Shown here piece after piece: positions 1 through 6,170 of a stretch of DNA of 10,399 nucleotides. Each line of letters opens with the position of its first letter. Position 1 is the first letter of the stretch. The translations under genes and the position numbers were made by a program. The stretch is from an uncultured Butyricicoccus sp. (GTDB taxonomy: Bacteria; Bacillota; Clostridia; Oscillospirales; Butyricicoccaceae), in NCBI GenBank assembly GCA_900544475.1, contig UQVU01000058.1, positions 1 to 10,399 on the forward strand. The letters run 5' to 3'. The notes beneath the pieces were generated by a model, which worked only from the letters and a program-made list of their open reading frames with translations, was not told the origin of the DNA and did no database searches.

Positions 1-10
1 AGTTGGGGAG

Positions 11-76
11 TCGCAAGAGGGGATAGGAAACCTTGGTGTCCTATCCCCTTTTGCCCCCTGCCGCCGGGCGGCGGCA
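11..76 (+). repeat. Palindromic intergenic element, copy A
   Basis: The core hairpin pairs GGGGATAGGA (19-28) with TCCTATCCCC (39-48). Inside it are an A/G mismatch, a 3-bp ACC/GGT stem and a 2-nt loop. TTTTG follows, then a second hairpin, TGCCGCC (59-65) with GGCGGCA (70-76). The same design, read on the other strand, recurs at 4341-4431: the CAAGA before the stem, the A/G mismatch, the inner ACC/GGT and the CCCCTTTTG after the stem are all kept, while two stem base pairs are changed on both sides. It could act as a rho-independent terminator for a plus-strand gene lying left of the window, or be a REP-like dispersed repeat. The repeat relationship is seen directly; the function is inferred. 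Confidence 0.7.
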
Positions 77-85
77 AAAAAGGCA

Positions 86-196
86 CTCGCCCTCCGTGAG
101 CGAAAATCCCCCGACCCCGGATTGGGGTCAATCTCGCCTCCTGCGTCTGCGCCGCAGGAACGGCGGAGGATTTCGTGCTCTCCCACGGAGGGCGAG
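86..196 (-). terminator. Large branched inverted repeat, probable terminator of the HPt/response-regulator operon
   Basis: CTCGCCCTCCGTG (86-98) is perfectly complementary to CACGGAGGGCGAG (184-196). The arms extend imperfectly inward (GAAAATCC against GGATTTC). They enclose two smaller hairpins: GACCCC/GGGGTC near 113-129 and CCTGCG/CGCAGG near 139-157. Read on the minus strand, the closing arm is followed by TGCC and then six T (complement of 76-81), which fits a factor-independent terminator downstream of the minus-strand operon ending at 242. The branched fold is more elaborate than a normal terminator, so it may be a repeat that has been put to this use. Confidence 0.5.
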
Positions 197-202
197 AAAA
201 GG

Positions 203-221
203 GCCCTCTCCTGCGGAGGGC
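203..221 (-). terminator. Hairpin just downstream of the HPt gene
   Basis: GCCCTC (203-208) pairs with GAGGGC (216-221). On the minus strand the stem is followed by CC and four T, about 20 nt past the HPt stop codon. It could be a weak terminator or an mRNA 3' end stabiliser. Its right half closely resembles the right arm of the larger inverted repeat at 184-196 (GGAGGGCGA in both), so it may be a partial tandem copy of that repeat. Confidence 0.35.
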
Positions 222-241
222 GAAAAGCGTTTGCTGACGGT

Positions 242-589
242 TTAGCCGAGCGCCTCGATGGCGGTCATCACGCGCTCGTGCTCGATGAGCACCGCGTCCA
301 TGAGCGGCTGCTCGGTCAGCGGCTTGCCGCCGCGTAGATGCTCGGTCAGGTCGGCCGCCGCGCGGTAGAGCGAATCAAATCCGAGGTTCTGCGCTACGCC
401 CTTGAGGGTGTGCGCCGCGCGGAACGCAGTCTCCCAGTCAGCGGCGCTTACCGAGTCGCGCAGCTGCGCCACGCTCGGGTCGGCAGGATACTTGAGGACG
501 AAACGGTGAACCAGCGCTTCACTCGGCAGACGATGAAGCGTATCCTCGTAATTGCCGCCAATCTGTGCATAGAATTCCTTCAGTGTCAT
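242..589 (-). CDS. Histidine phosphotransfer (HPt) domain protein
   Basis: A 115-residue protein that is essentially one HPt domain, the small four-helix module that relays phosphoryl groups between a hybrid kinase receiver and a response regulator. The signature AHTLKGVAQNLGF spans residues 59-71, with His60 as the expected phospho-accepting histidine, followed by the K-G pair typical of HPt domains. There are no membrane segments or signal peptide, so it should be cytoplasmic. It starts at 589 inside the end of the upstream regulator gene (ATGA, 4-bp overlap). A good ribosome site (GGGAGGAAG) sits 7 nt before the ATG, so the two are probably translationally coupled and act in one relay. No hybrid histidine kinase is present in the window, so the donor must be encoded elsewhere. 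Confidence 0.88.
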   Translation of the reverse strand: MTLKEFYAQIGGNYEDTLHRLPSEALVHRFVLKYPADPSVAQLRDSVSAADWETAFRAAHTLKGVAQNLGFDSLYRAAADLTEHLRGGKPLTEQPLMDAVLIEHERVMTAIEALG

Positions 590-2982
590 TTCTCTCTTCC
601 TCCCATGATAATTCGGTACTGTACCTGATTTTTTTGCTGTTTCGCAAGATACATCAGCTGGTCCGCCTGACGGATGGCGTTGGTCAGGTTGGGCACGCCG
701 TAAACGCCGCCGATGCTGACCGAAAGCAGATGCGGACTGCCGGCTTCGATCGGCGTGCGGCTGATGTCCTCACGTATCTTTTCAAGGGTCTGCTGAAACT
801 GTTCCGGCGTGGTTTCGGGGAACAGGATAACGAACTCATCGCCGCCGTAGCGGATGACCAGAGCGTTTGCGCCCAGATGCGCACGTATCACGCGGGCGAT
901 GCGCCGCAGGGCAACGTCACCGATCGGATGGCCGCAGCTGTCGTTGATGTACTTGAAGTTGTCGGCGTCGAGCATGGCGGCCGCCTGTATGGAAACGCCG
1001 TCAAGCCGCTCTTCCAGAAAGCGCCGCCCGTAAACGTCGGTCACGGCGTCGAGATACGCCTTTTGAAACCGCGGATGCTTGTCAAGGGTGTCCCCGGCCT
1101 GAAGCGCCGCATCGGTGCGCGACACCAGCTCGAGCACGAACGGATGCCCGTCCACCTCGATGTACTGCGCATTTACGAGATAGAAAACGTCGCCGATCCT
1201 CTCGATTTTGGAAAGCCGCTGCTTTTCGTGCAGGGCGCGGATCGAGATGAGGTTTTCGCAGCTGGCCGGCTTGCCCCGGAGGGCGTGGCAGGGGCGCTGC
1301 GAGGGGGACAGCCGTCCGTCGTCATCGAGATCCATCACGACCAGCCGCTCGGGGTCAACCACGTGAACCGCATCGAAGATGGCCGACATGCTGTGCATGA
1401 GCGCGGCAAGCTCGACGCCGGTCATGGCAATGCCGCTCTTGGGGAAGGGCGCGGTGTGGCGCAGCATATGCTCGTGAATATCGGTAAAGCAGCCGATGGC
1501 CGCGATAAACTGCGGCTTTTCGTCCTGCGACCAGAGCGTGCGGGCGTGCAGCTTGTACCAGCGGACTTCGCCGTTGCGCGTGAGCAGGGCGGTCAGGGTA
1601 ATATCGGGCGAGGTGTATGTCGCGGATTTCAAGGCGTCAAAGACACGCTGCCAGTCGGACGGCGCGAGCGAACCGCTCTCGGCTAGCTCCGCGCGCGGAA
1701 TCAGGCGGCCGGGCTGCGGCGGTACGGCGTACCGGTCTTTTATCTGCACCACGTCGCTCGAAACGTCATACTCGAACTGCAAGCCGCCGGCACGCGCCGA
1801 GAAGAACTCCGAGCGCGACCGTTCGAGGTCGAGCAGGCGGTGCATCCGGCTGTGGTGGGTGGAGGAGTGTGAGTCGTCGTCCTGAAGCAGCTCATCGCTG
1901 AGCAGCTCGGGGTCGTAGTAGGGCGTGCGGCCGGGGCTTGAAACGTAGCGCGAAACGCGGAGCTGCTCACTGACGTCATTCAGGCATTCGAGCAGCAGCG
2001 GATTGAACGTGCCGCATTCACCGTTCAGGATCATCTGAATGGCGGTGTCGTGGTCGAACGCCTTTTTGTAGCAGCGTTCGCTTGTCAGCGCGTCATATAC
2101 ATCGGCGAGCGACACGACCTGCGCGGAAATCGGTATCTCCTCGCCGGTGAGACCGTCCGGATAGCCGCGGCCGTCATAGCGTTCGTGGTGCCAGCGGCAG
2201 ATCTCGTAGGCCTTGCGCACGAGCGGCTCGTCCTGGTCGGCCTCCAGACCCTTCAGAATGGACGCACCCGTGGTGGTGTGCGTTTTCATGATTTCGAACT
2301 CTTCGCGGGTCAGTCGGCCCGGCTTATTGAGAATACTCTCGGGGACGTTGATCTTGCCAATGTCGTGCAGCGCGGAGGCGTTCACGATAAGATTGATGTC
2401 GGTATCGTTCAGAGAATAGCGGTCGGTCCGCTTGACGAGGGCGCTGAGCAGAAGCTCGGTCGCGGTACGGATGTGCAGCACGTGCATGCCGCTCTCGCCG
2501 TTTCGGAACTCAACGATGTGGCTGAGGATACTGATCATCAGGTCGTTCGCCTTGTCGCGCTCGTAGACCTGCTCCGCGACAAGGTGCATCAGGCGTTTCT
2601 GCTTGGCGTACAGCAGCAGTGTATTGATAACGCGGCGGCGGACAACGGCCATGTCGAACGGCCGGCTGATGTAGTCGGTCGCGCCGAGATCGTAGGCGTG
2701 TTCCACCACGCGGGTGTCGCTCTCCGCCGAGATCATGACAACCGGAACCTCGCCGATCCAGTGGTTGTGGTTCATGGCTTGGAGCACACCGAATCCGTCC
2801 ATTTCGGGCATCACGATGTCCAGCAGCAGCAGGTCAACATCCGCGCCGCTGCGCAGTATCGCTACGGCCTGAAGTCCGTTTTCGGCTTCTATGAACTGAT
2901 AATCATCGCCAAGGATCTCCATCAGGATTGCGCGGTTCATCGGGGAATCGTCTGCGATCAGAATACATTGTTTTTCCTGCAT
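586..2982 (-). CDS. Response regulator with REC, HD-GYP, PAS-like and GGDEF domains (c-di-GMP turnover)
   Basis: A 798-residue cytoplasmic multidomain regulator. Domain order: receiver (about 5-125; acidic pocket Asp11/Asp12, phospho-acceptor Asp55 in LLLLDIVMPEMDG); HD-GYP phosphodiesterase (about 145-340; HDIGK near 206, HHERYDGRGYPDG near 265, then a later Asp in SLADVYDALTS); a PAS-like region (about 400-505); a second PAS-like region (about 530-620); and a C-terminal GGDEF diguanylate cyclase domain (about 640-790; DADNFKYIND and an intact RYGGDEF near 711-717). Both c-di-GMP hydrolysis and synthesis therefore look possible, though in such fusions one half is sometimes only regulatory. 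Oddities: the receiver's usual K-P pair is R-P (YISRPF); the GGDEF inhibitory RxxD site is absent (GANA at the expected place); and the second PAS region has CENL where I recall CxxC in related proteins. The start at 2982 has GGAGG 13 nt upstream, a rather long spacing. It overlaps the HPt gene. Confidence 0.93.
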   Translation of the reverse strand: MQEKQCILIADDSPMNRAILMEILGDDYQFIEAENGLQAVAILRSGADVDLLLLDIVMPEMDGFGVLQAMNHNHWIGEVPVVMISAESDTRVVEHAYDLGATDYISRPFDMAVVRRRVINTLLLYAKQKRLMHLVAEQVYERDKANDLMISILSHIVEFRNGESGMHVLHIRTATELLLSALVKRTDRYSLNDTDINLIVNASALHDIGKINVPESILNKPGRLTREEFEIMKTHTTTGASILKGLEADQDEPLVRKAYEICRWHHERYDGRGYPDGLTGEEIPISAQVVSLADVYDALTSERCYKKAFDHDTAIQMILNGECGTFNPLLLECLNDVSEQLRVSRYVSSPGRTPYYDPELLSDELLQDDDSHSSTHHSRMHRLLDLERSRSEFFSARAGGLQFEYDVSSDVVQIKDRYAVPPQPGRLIPRAELAESGSLAPSDWQRVFDALKSATYTSPDITLTALLTRNGEVRWYKLHARTLWSQDEKPQFIAAIGCFTDIHEHMLRHTAPFPKSGIAMTGVELAALMHSMSAIFDAVHVVDPERLVVMDLDDDGRLSPSQRPCHALRGKPASCENLISIRALHEKQRLSKIERIGDVFYLVNAQYIEVDGHPFVLELVSRTDAALQAGDTLDKHPRFQKAYLDAVTDVYGRRFLEERLDGVSIQAAAMLDADNFKYINDSCGHPIGDVALRRIARVIRAHLGANALVIRYGGDEFVILFPETTPEQFQQTLEKIREDISRTPIEAGSPHLLSVSIGGVYGVPNLTNAIRQADQLMYLAKQQKNQVQYRIIMGGREK

Positions 2983-3027
2983 ATGTTTTCGGGATCCTCC
3001 TTGTTACGTTGCTTTCGACTATCTTTT

Positions 3028-3057
3028 ATTGTAATATACAACGGTGGCGATATGCAA
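3028..3057 (-). promoter_or_regulatory. Candidate promoter of the response regulator-HPt operon
   Basis: On the minus strand, TTGCAT (3052-3057) is separated by 18 bp from TACAAT (3028-3033). The -10 matches the sigma-A consensus at 5 of 6 positions, but the -35 at only 3 of 6. It lies about 45 bp upstream of the start codon in an AT-rich stretch and points away from the acetyltransferase promoter. It is the best candidate I can see, but weak. Confidence 0.4.
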
Positions 3058-3120
3058 TAGGAAAAATGCAATTTCTGTCGAAAAAAACCGTACCCGATGC
3101 GCAGAACCGGAGGAGAGGTG

Positions 3121-3149
3121 TTTTCATCCGGGTAGAAATGTGGTAAAAT
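3121..3149 (+). promoter_or_regulatory. Promoter of the GNAT gene (extended -10)
   Basis: TTTTCA (3121-3126), a 17-bp spacer, then TAAAAT (3144-3149) preceded by TGG, an extended -10. Transcription would begin near 3156. This puts the ATG at 3157 at the very 5' end of the message without a ribosome site and leaves a normal leader of about 34 nt before the ATG at 3190. Confidence 0.6.
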
Positions 3150-3189
3150 AATAAAAATGAAGAAAAAGCCGCAGAAGGAGAGAAAAAAC

Positions 3190-3711
3190 ATGACGCTCGA
3201 AACCCCGCGCCTGCTGCTGCGTCCGTTCCGCGAGGACGATGTGCAGGCGGTCTACGACTATTCCAGCGAACCCGAGGTGGGTCTGAACGCCGGCTGGAAG
3301 CCGCACGAGAGCCTTACCGAGTCACAAGACATTCTGCATCTGATGTTCCTCGGCCAGCCGACGGTCTGGGCGGTCGAGAGCCGGGAGGACGGCCGCCTCA
3401 TGGGCTTCATCGGTCTTATCGGGGACGGCGCGCGCCAGTACGGCTCGGCGAAGTCGCTCGGCTATGCCCTCGGCACGGCGTACTGGGGCAGGGGATACAT
3501 GACCGAGGCGGTGCGTGCGGTGACGCGCTTCGGCTTCGAGAAAATGCTGCTCGACCTGATTTCCGCGACCTGCTACCCGGATAATCTCCGCTCGCGCCGG
3601 GTGCTTGAGAAATGCGGCTTCGTCTACGAGGGGACGCTCCACCGGGCGGAGCTGCTCTTCAACGGCGAGGTGCGCGACCACCTGCATTTTTACCTGCCAC
3701 ATCTAAAATAA
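3190..3711 (+). CDS. GNAT-family N-acetyltransferase, RimJ/RimL-like
   Basis: A 173-residue soluble acetyltransferase of the RimJ/RimL-like GNAT group, which transfers the acetyl group of acetyl-CoA to an amine (protein N-termini, antibiotics or small molecules; the substrate cannot be told here). The start ETPRLLLRPFREDDV (residues 4-18) is the family's typical N-terminus. The acetyl-CoA loop is in YWGRGYMTEAV (about 98-108), followed by the helix and strand ending in NLRSRRVLEKCGF, also typical. The ATG at 3190 is chosen because AAGGAGAG (3175-3182) sits 7 nt upstream. An in-frame ATG at 3157 would add 11 lysine-rich residues but has no ribosome site and coincides with the predicted transcription start. 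It has its own promoter, and the next gene's promoter begins just after its stop codon, so it appears to be monocistronic. Confidence 0.9.
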   Translation: MTLETPRLLLRPFREDDVQAVYDYSSEPEVGLNAGWKPHESLTESQDILHLMFLGQPTVWAVESREDGRLMGFIGLIGDGARQYGSAKSLGYALGTAYWGRGYMTEAVRAVTRFGFEKMLLDLISATCYPDNLRSRRVLEKCGFVYEGTLHRAELLFNGEVRDHLHFYLPHLK

Positions 3712-3713
3712 AA

Positions 3714-3743
3714 CTTACATTTTTCTGCGAAATGTGCTATAAT
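3714..3743 (+). promoter_or_regulatory. Promoter of the CarD-family gene (extended -10)
   Basis: CTTACA (3714-3719), an 18-bp spacer, then a perfect TATAAT (3738-3743) preceded by TGC, an extended -10. It begins 2 bp after the acetyltransferase stop codon. The leader to the ATG at 3788 would be about 38 nt and contains the ribosome site AGAGGAGG (3774-3781). Confidence 0.72.
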
Positions 3744-3787
3744 TATTACAGATAGAATGTTTTTTTGCTGCGCAGAGGAGGTTTATC

Positions 3788-4339
3788 ATGTATCAAGCGG
3801 GGGACTACATCGTTTACGGCACGAGCGGCGTATGCCGGGTGGACGAGATCAAGCCGTCGCCTTTTGAGGGCGAGGAGGGTCGTCAGTATTACACGCTGAC
3901 GCCGGTCACGGGAACGGAAACGATTTATATTCCGGTGGATTCGCCGGTTTTCACGCGCCCGGTCATCTCGAAGGAGAAGGCGGAGGAGCTGGTGCGCGAG
4001 ATCCCGAATATTGATGTTGACCATTTCAAGAGCCACAGTATGCGCCTGTCGAGCGAGCACTATCAGGAGGTGCTCCAGAGCCATGACTGCGAGGATCTGG
4101 TGCAGCTGATCAAGACGGTCTATGCCAAGTCCAAACGGAACGGCCGCCGTCTGAGTCAGGTCGATCAGCGCTACCGCAAGCGTGCGGAGGAGCTGCTGCA
4201 CGGCGAGCTGTCGGTCGCGCTCGGCATTCCGTTTAACGAAGTACCCGCGTACATAGAGAGTGTGATCGGCAAGCCGAGGAAGAGGACGAAGAAGGCGGCG
4301 CCTGCCGCGGAGGCTTCTTCCGCAGAGGAAAAAGAATAA
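3788..4339 (+). CDS. CarD/CdnL-family transcription regulator
   Basis: A 183-residue protein. Residues 1 to about 70 form a CarD/TRCF-type RNA polymerase-interacting domain, seen in MYQAGDYIVYGTSGVCRVDEI and in YYTLTPVTGTETIYIPVD, both characteristic. The rest is the helical domain that in this family contacts promoter DNA near the -10 element, and it ends in an Ala/Glu/Lys-rich tail from about residue 164 that is probably disordered. Family members bind the RNA polymerase beta subunit and stabilise open complexes, especially at growth-related promoters; this is family knowledge, not visible here. The length fits clostridial members. It has a strong promoter and AGAGGAGG six bases before the ATG. 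It stands alone, with a structured non-coding region downstream. Confidence 0.9.
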   Translation: MYQAGDYIVYGTSGVCRVDEIKPSPFEGEEGRQYYTLTPVTGTETIYIPVDSPVFTRPVISKEKAEELVREIPNIDVDHFKSHSMRLSSEHYQEVLQSHDCEDLVQLIKTVYAKSKRNGRRLSQVDQRYRKRAEELLHGELSVALGIPFNEVPAYIESVIGKPRKRTKKAAPAAEASSAEEKE

Positions 4340-4340
4340 G

Positions 4341-4431
4341 CGCCGCCGTCTGGCGGCGGAGAAGGCCGGTGTCTACCGGCGGAGACAAAAGGGGCAAGGA
4401 CACCGAATGGTTTCCTTGCCCCTCTTGACAC
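4341..4431 (-). repeat. Palindromic intergenic element, copy B (inverted relative to copy A)
   Basis: GGGGCAAGGA (4391-4400) pairs with TCCTTGCCCC (4413-4422), with an inner ACC/GGT stem and a GAAT loop. Read on the minus strand it matches copy A at 11-76 in layout: CAAGA before the stem, a 10-bp stem, A/G mismatch, ACC/GGT, then CCCCTTTTG and a GC hairpin. The two stem positions that differ (AT in A, CA in B) change on both sides, so pairing is preserved. Two more perfect hairpins with the same GTCT loop lie beside it: CGCCGCC/GGCGGCG (4341-4358) and GCCGGT/ACCGGC (4365-4380). These begin 2 bp after the CarD-family stop codon and may help end or protect that transcript, although no good T-tract follows on the plus strand. 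Confidence 0.7.
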
Positions 4432-4650
4432 CCCGAATCTTCCTTTTGCGCTGACACATCGGAGATGTGCAGCGAAACGGGGGACGCGGGGGCGCGGTTC
4501 CGGGCGTCGGGGTGATTGTGGGACGCATTGCCGCCCTGAATTTACCTTGCGTGATCTGCCGCGCATATCAGTGCGCGGCCATTCGGTGCAGGGCGATTGC
4601 CCCGCCGCGGCGAATGGCTGGTGCAGGGCTTTGACTTTTCGGCTGCGAAT
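4432..4650. other. Non-coding stretch rich in hairpins
   Basis: No convincing gene lies between the CarD-family gene and purA. Three palindromes are clear. CGCTG plus CACATC (4449-4460, one bulged A) pairs with GATGTGCAGCG (4464-4474). CCGCGCA (4559-4565) pairs with TGCGCGG (4572-4578). GCCATTCG (4578-4585) pairs with CGAATGGC (4611-4618) and encloses GGGC-GATT-GCCC (4591-4602). GGTGCAGGGC occurs twice in direct orientation (4585-4594 and 4620-4629, the first read with one base of offset). No coding signal, promoter or T-tract stands out. It may be decayed repeat material or a structured RNA; I cannot tell which. Confidence 0.5.
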
Positions 4651-4654
4651 ACAA

Positions 4655-4680
4655 AAGGGACTGCCCGCAGGCAGTCCCTT
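4655..4680 (-). terminator. Terminator of purA (possibly bidirectional)
   Basis: A perfect 11-bp stem, AAGGGACTGCC (4655-4665) with GGCAGTCCCTT (4670-4680), closed by a 4-nt loop. It lies 17 bp beyond the purA stop codon. On the minus strand the stem runs into TTGT, extending the T run of the stem; on the plus strand GCTTTTT follows, so it could also stop readthrough from the left. Confidence 0.85.
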
Positions 4681-4697
4681 GCTTTTTCACTCGGAAA

Positions 4698-5984
4698 TCA
4701 GATATGAATTTCCATGACCTGATCGCGTGCCGGTCCGACGCCGAGCATGGTGATCGGGCACTCGATGATGCGCTCAAGCTCCTTGATATACGCCTGAACG
4801 TTCACCGGCAGCTCCTCGAAGGAACGGCAGTTCGTAATATCCTCGGTGAAGCCGTCGAACTCCTCGTAAACCGGCTCGCAGTCAACGAGGTCCATGAAGT
4901 TCGCCGGGAACTCGGTAACGGTCTCGCCGTTCTTCAGCTTGTATGCGACGCATACCTTGAGCTTCGGCAGGCCGCGCAGCGGGTCGATCTTGTTGATAAC
5001 GACATCGGTCAGGCCGTTTACGCGGACAGCGTAGCGTGCAACAACGGCGTCGAACCAGCCGGTACGGCGCGGACGGCCGGTAACGGTACCAAACTCGCCG
5101 CCTGCGTTGCGGATGTAGTCGCCGGTCTCGTCGAACAGCTCGGTCGGGAACGGGCCTTCGCCGACACGGGTGGTGTAGGACTTGAAGATGCCCATGATCT
5201 CGCTGATGGCGGTCGGGCCGACACCCGAACCGATGCAGCAGCCGCCCGCTACCGGGTGGGACGAGGTGACATACGGATAGGTGCCCATGTCGAGGTCGAG
5301 CAGCGTGCCCTGTGCGCCCTCGAAGAGGACTTCCTTGCCGGCCTTGACTGCTTCATAGGTCATAACGGTGGTGTCGCGTACCATCGGGCGCAGACGGTCG
5401 GCATAGACCTTGTACTCCTCGATGATCGCGTCCGCGTCGAGCGGCTCGCCGCCGTAAACGCCGGTAATGACACGGTTCTTGCGTGCGCAGGTCTCGCGGA
5501 TGACTTCCTCGAAGCGCTTTTCGTCGATGAAATCATGCATGCGGATGCCGCTGCGCTCGGACTTGTCCATGTAGGTCGGGCCGATGCCCTTCTTGGTGGT
5601 GCCGATGGCGGTGCCTTCCTTGGCCTTCTCTGCCTCGCTCAGCGCGTCAAGCTCGAGGTGCCACGGCATGATGCAGTGGCAGCGTGCGTCGATGAACAGC
5701 TTGTCGGTCGAAACGCCCTTTGCGTGCAGACCGTCAATTTCGCCCAGAACGGCCTTCGGGTTGACAACGACGCCCGGACCGATCACATTTACGCACTCCG
5801 GATAGAGAATACCGGACGGAATCAGCTGTAATTTGTACTTTTCGCCGCCTGCTACGACCGTATGGCCGGCGTTGTTGCCGCCCTGGCTGCGAACGACAAG
5901 ATCCGCCTTGCCCGCAAAAATATCAATAAACTTGCCCTTGCCCTCGTCGCCCCACTGAGCGCCGAGAATAACCTTACCTGGCAT
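4698..5984 (-). CDS. purA: Adenylosuccinate synthetase
   Basis: A 428-residue cytoplasmic enzyme that joins IMP and aspartate using GTP to give adenylosuccinate, the first committed step from IMP to AMP. It shows the N-terminal GTP-binding loop WGDEGKGK (residues 11-18) with catalytic Asp13, and NNAGHT with catalytic His41. It also has GTTKKGIGPTYMDK, the IMP-contacting GEGPFPTE, the aspartate-loop-like VTGRPRRTGWFD, and NKID for guanine recognition. It is full length for the family (about 430). The start at 5984 follows AAAGGAAGG about 6 nt upstream. It is transcribed alone, divergent from the cysteine desulfurase operon, from a strong promoter, and ends at a strong terminator. No other purine gene is nearby. 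Confidence 0.98.
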   Translation of the reverse strand: MPGKVILGAQWGDEGKGKFIDIFAGKADLVVRSQGGNNAGHTVVAGGEKYKLQLIPSGILYPECVNVIGPGVVVNPKAVLGEIDGLHAKGVSTDKLFIDARCHCIMPWHLELDALSEAEKAKEGTAIGTTKKGIGPTYMDKSERSGIRMHDFIDEKRFEEVIRETCARKNRVITGVYGGEPLDADAIIEEYKVYADRLRPMVRDTTVMTYEAVKAGKEVLFEGAQGTLLDLDMGTYPYVTSSHPVAGGCCIGSGVGPTAISEIMGIFKSYTTRVGEGPFPTELFDETGDYIRNAGGEFGTVTGRPRRTGWFDAVVARYAVRVNGLTDVVINKIDPLRGLPKLKVCVAYKLKNGETVTEFPANFMDLVDCEPVYEEFDGFTEDITNCRSFEELPVNVQAYIKELERIIECPITMLGVGPARDQVMEIHI

Positions 5985-6037
5985 GAGGTTTCCTTCCTTT
6001 CTATACGGGACGTTGATTTATCACGTCATACGCTTAA

Positions 6038-6066
6038 AGTATAGCATACACCGCAAGGGTTTTCAA
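6038..6066 (-). promoter_or_regulatory. Promoter of purA (extended -10)
   Basis: On the minus strand TTGAAA (6061-6066) is followed after exactly 17 bp by TATACT (6038-6043), preceded by TGC. This is the best sigma-A-type promoter in the window. Transcription would start near 6031, giving a leader of about 47 nt. An imperfect palindrome, ACGT(T)GAT-TT-ATCACGT (6010-6026), lies just downstream of the predicted start and could be an operator, though nothing identifies a regulator. Confidence 0.78.
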
Positions 6067-6086
6067 CCTGTTTTGTTGGTTTTGTC

Positions 6087-6115
6087 TTGTAAATAACGGC
6101 TCTACGTTGTAAAAT
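6087..6115 (+). promoter_or_regulatory. Promoter of the cysteine desulfurase-thiI operon
   Basis: TTGTAA (6087-6092), 17 bp, TAAAAT (6110-6115). The -35 matches 4 of 6 and the -10 matches 5 of 6 consensus positions. Transcription would start near 6122, about 49 nt before the ATG. The leader contains TGCGC-TCCG-GCGCA (6131-6144) and an overlapping CATC-TCC-GATG (6143-6153) immediately before the ribosome site; the two hairpins share CA and so are mutually exclusive at their tips. No known riboswitch is recognised in this short leader. Confidence 0.62.
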
Positions 6116-6170
6116 ATCCTTAACAGCAGGTGCGCTCCGGCGCATCTCCGATGAAGGAGTTCGTAAGATT

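Noticed and set aside
86..240. CRISPR-like or protein-coding interpretation of the repeated GGAGGGCGA segments
   Set aside because: Only two imperfect copies, no regular spacers and no cas genes; the short frames here have no ribosome site or domain.
565..1686. Long plus-strand frame opposite the response regulator (and a similar one at 2050-3060)
   Set aside because: Antisense to an unmistakable multidomain regulator, with no ribosome site, no domain and compositional bias typical of shadow frames.
3157..3189. Upstream ATG giving the GNAT protein an extra MKKKPQKERKN leader
   Set aside because: No ribosome site precedes it and it coincides with the predicted transcription start; the ATG at 3190 has an ideal AAGGAG and begins at the family's usual N-terminus.
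4391..4422. Simple intrinsic terminator of the CarD-family gene
   Set aside because: On the plus strand the stem is followed by TCTTGAC rather than a T run; the better T-tract is on the other strand, so a repeat element explains it better.
4704..5831. Long plus-strand frame opposite purA
   Set aside because: purA on the minus strand has all its catalytic motifs; the opposite frame gives an unrelated low-information translation.
6087..6117. Direct repeat TTGTAAATAA/TTGTAAAATA as a possible binding site before the desulfurase gene
   Set aside because: The two copies coincide with the -35 and -10 regions of a well-spaced promoter, which explains them without a regulator.
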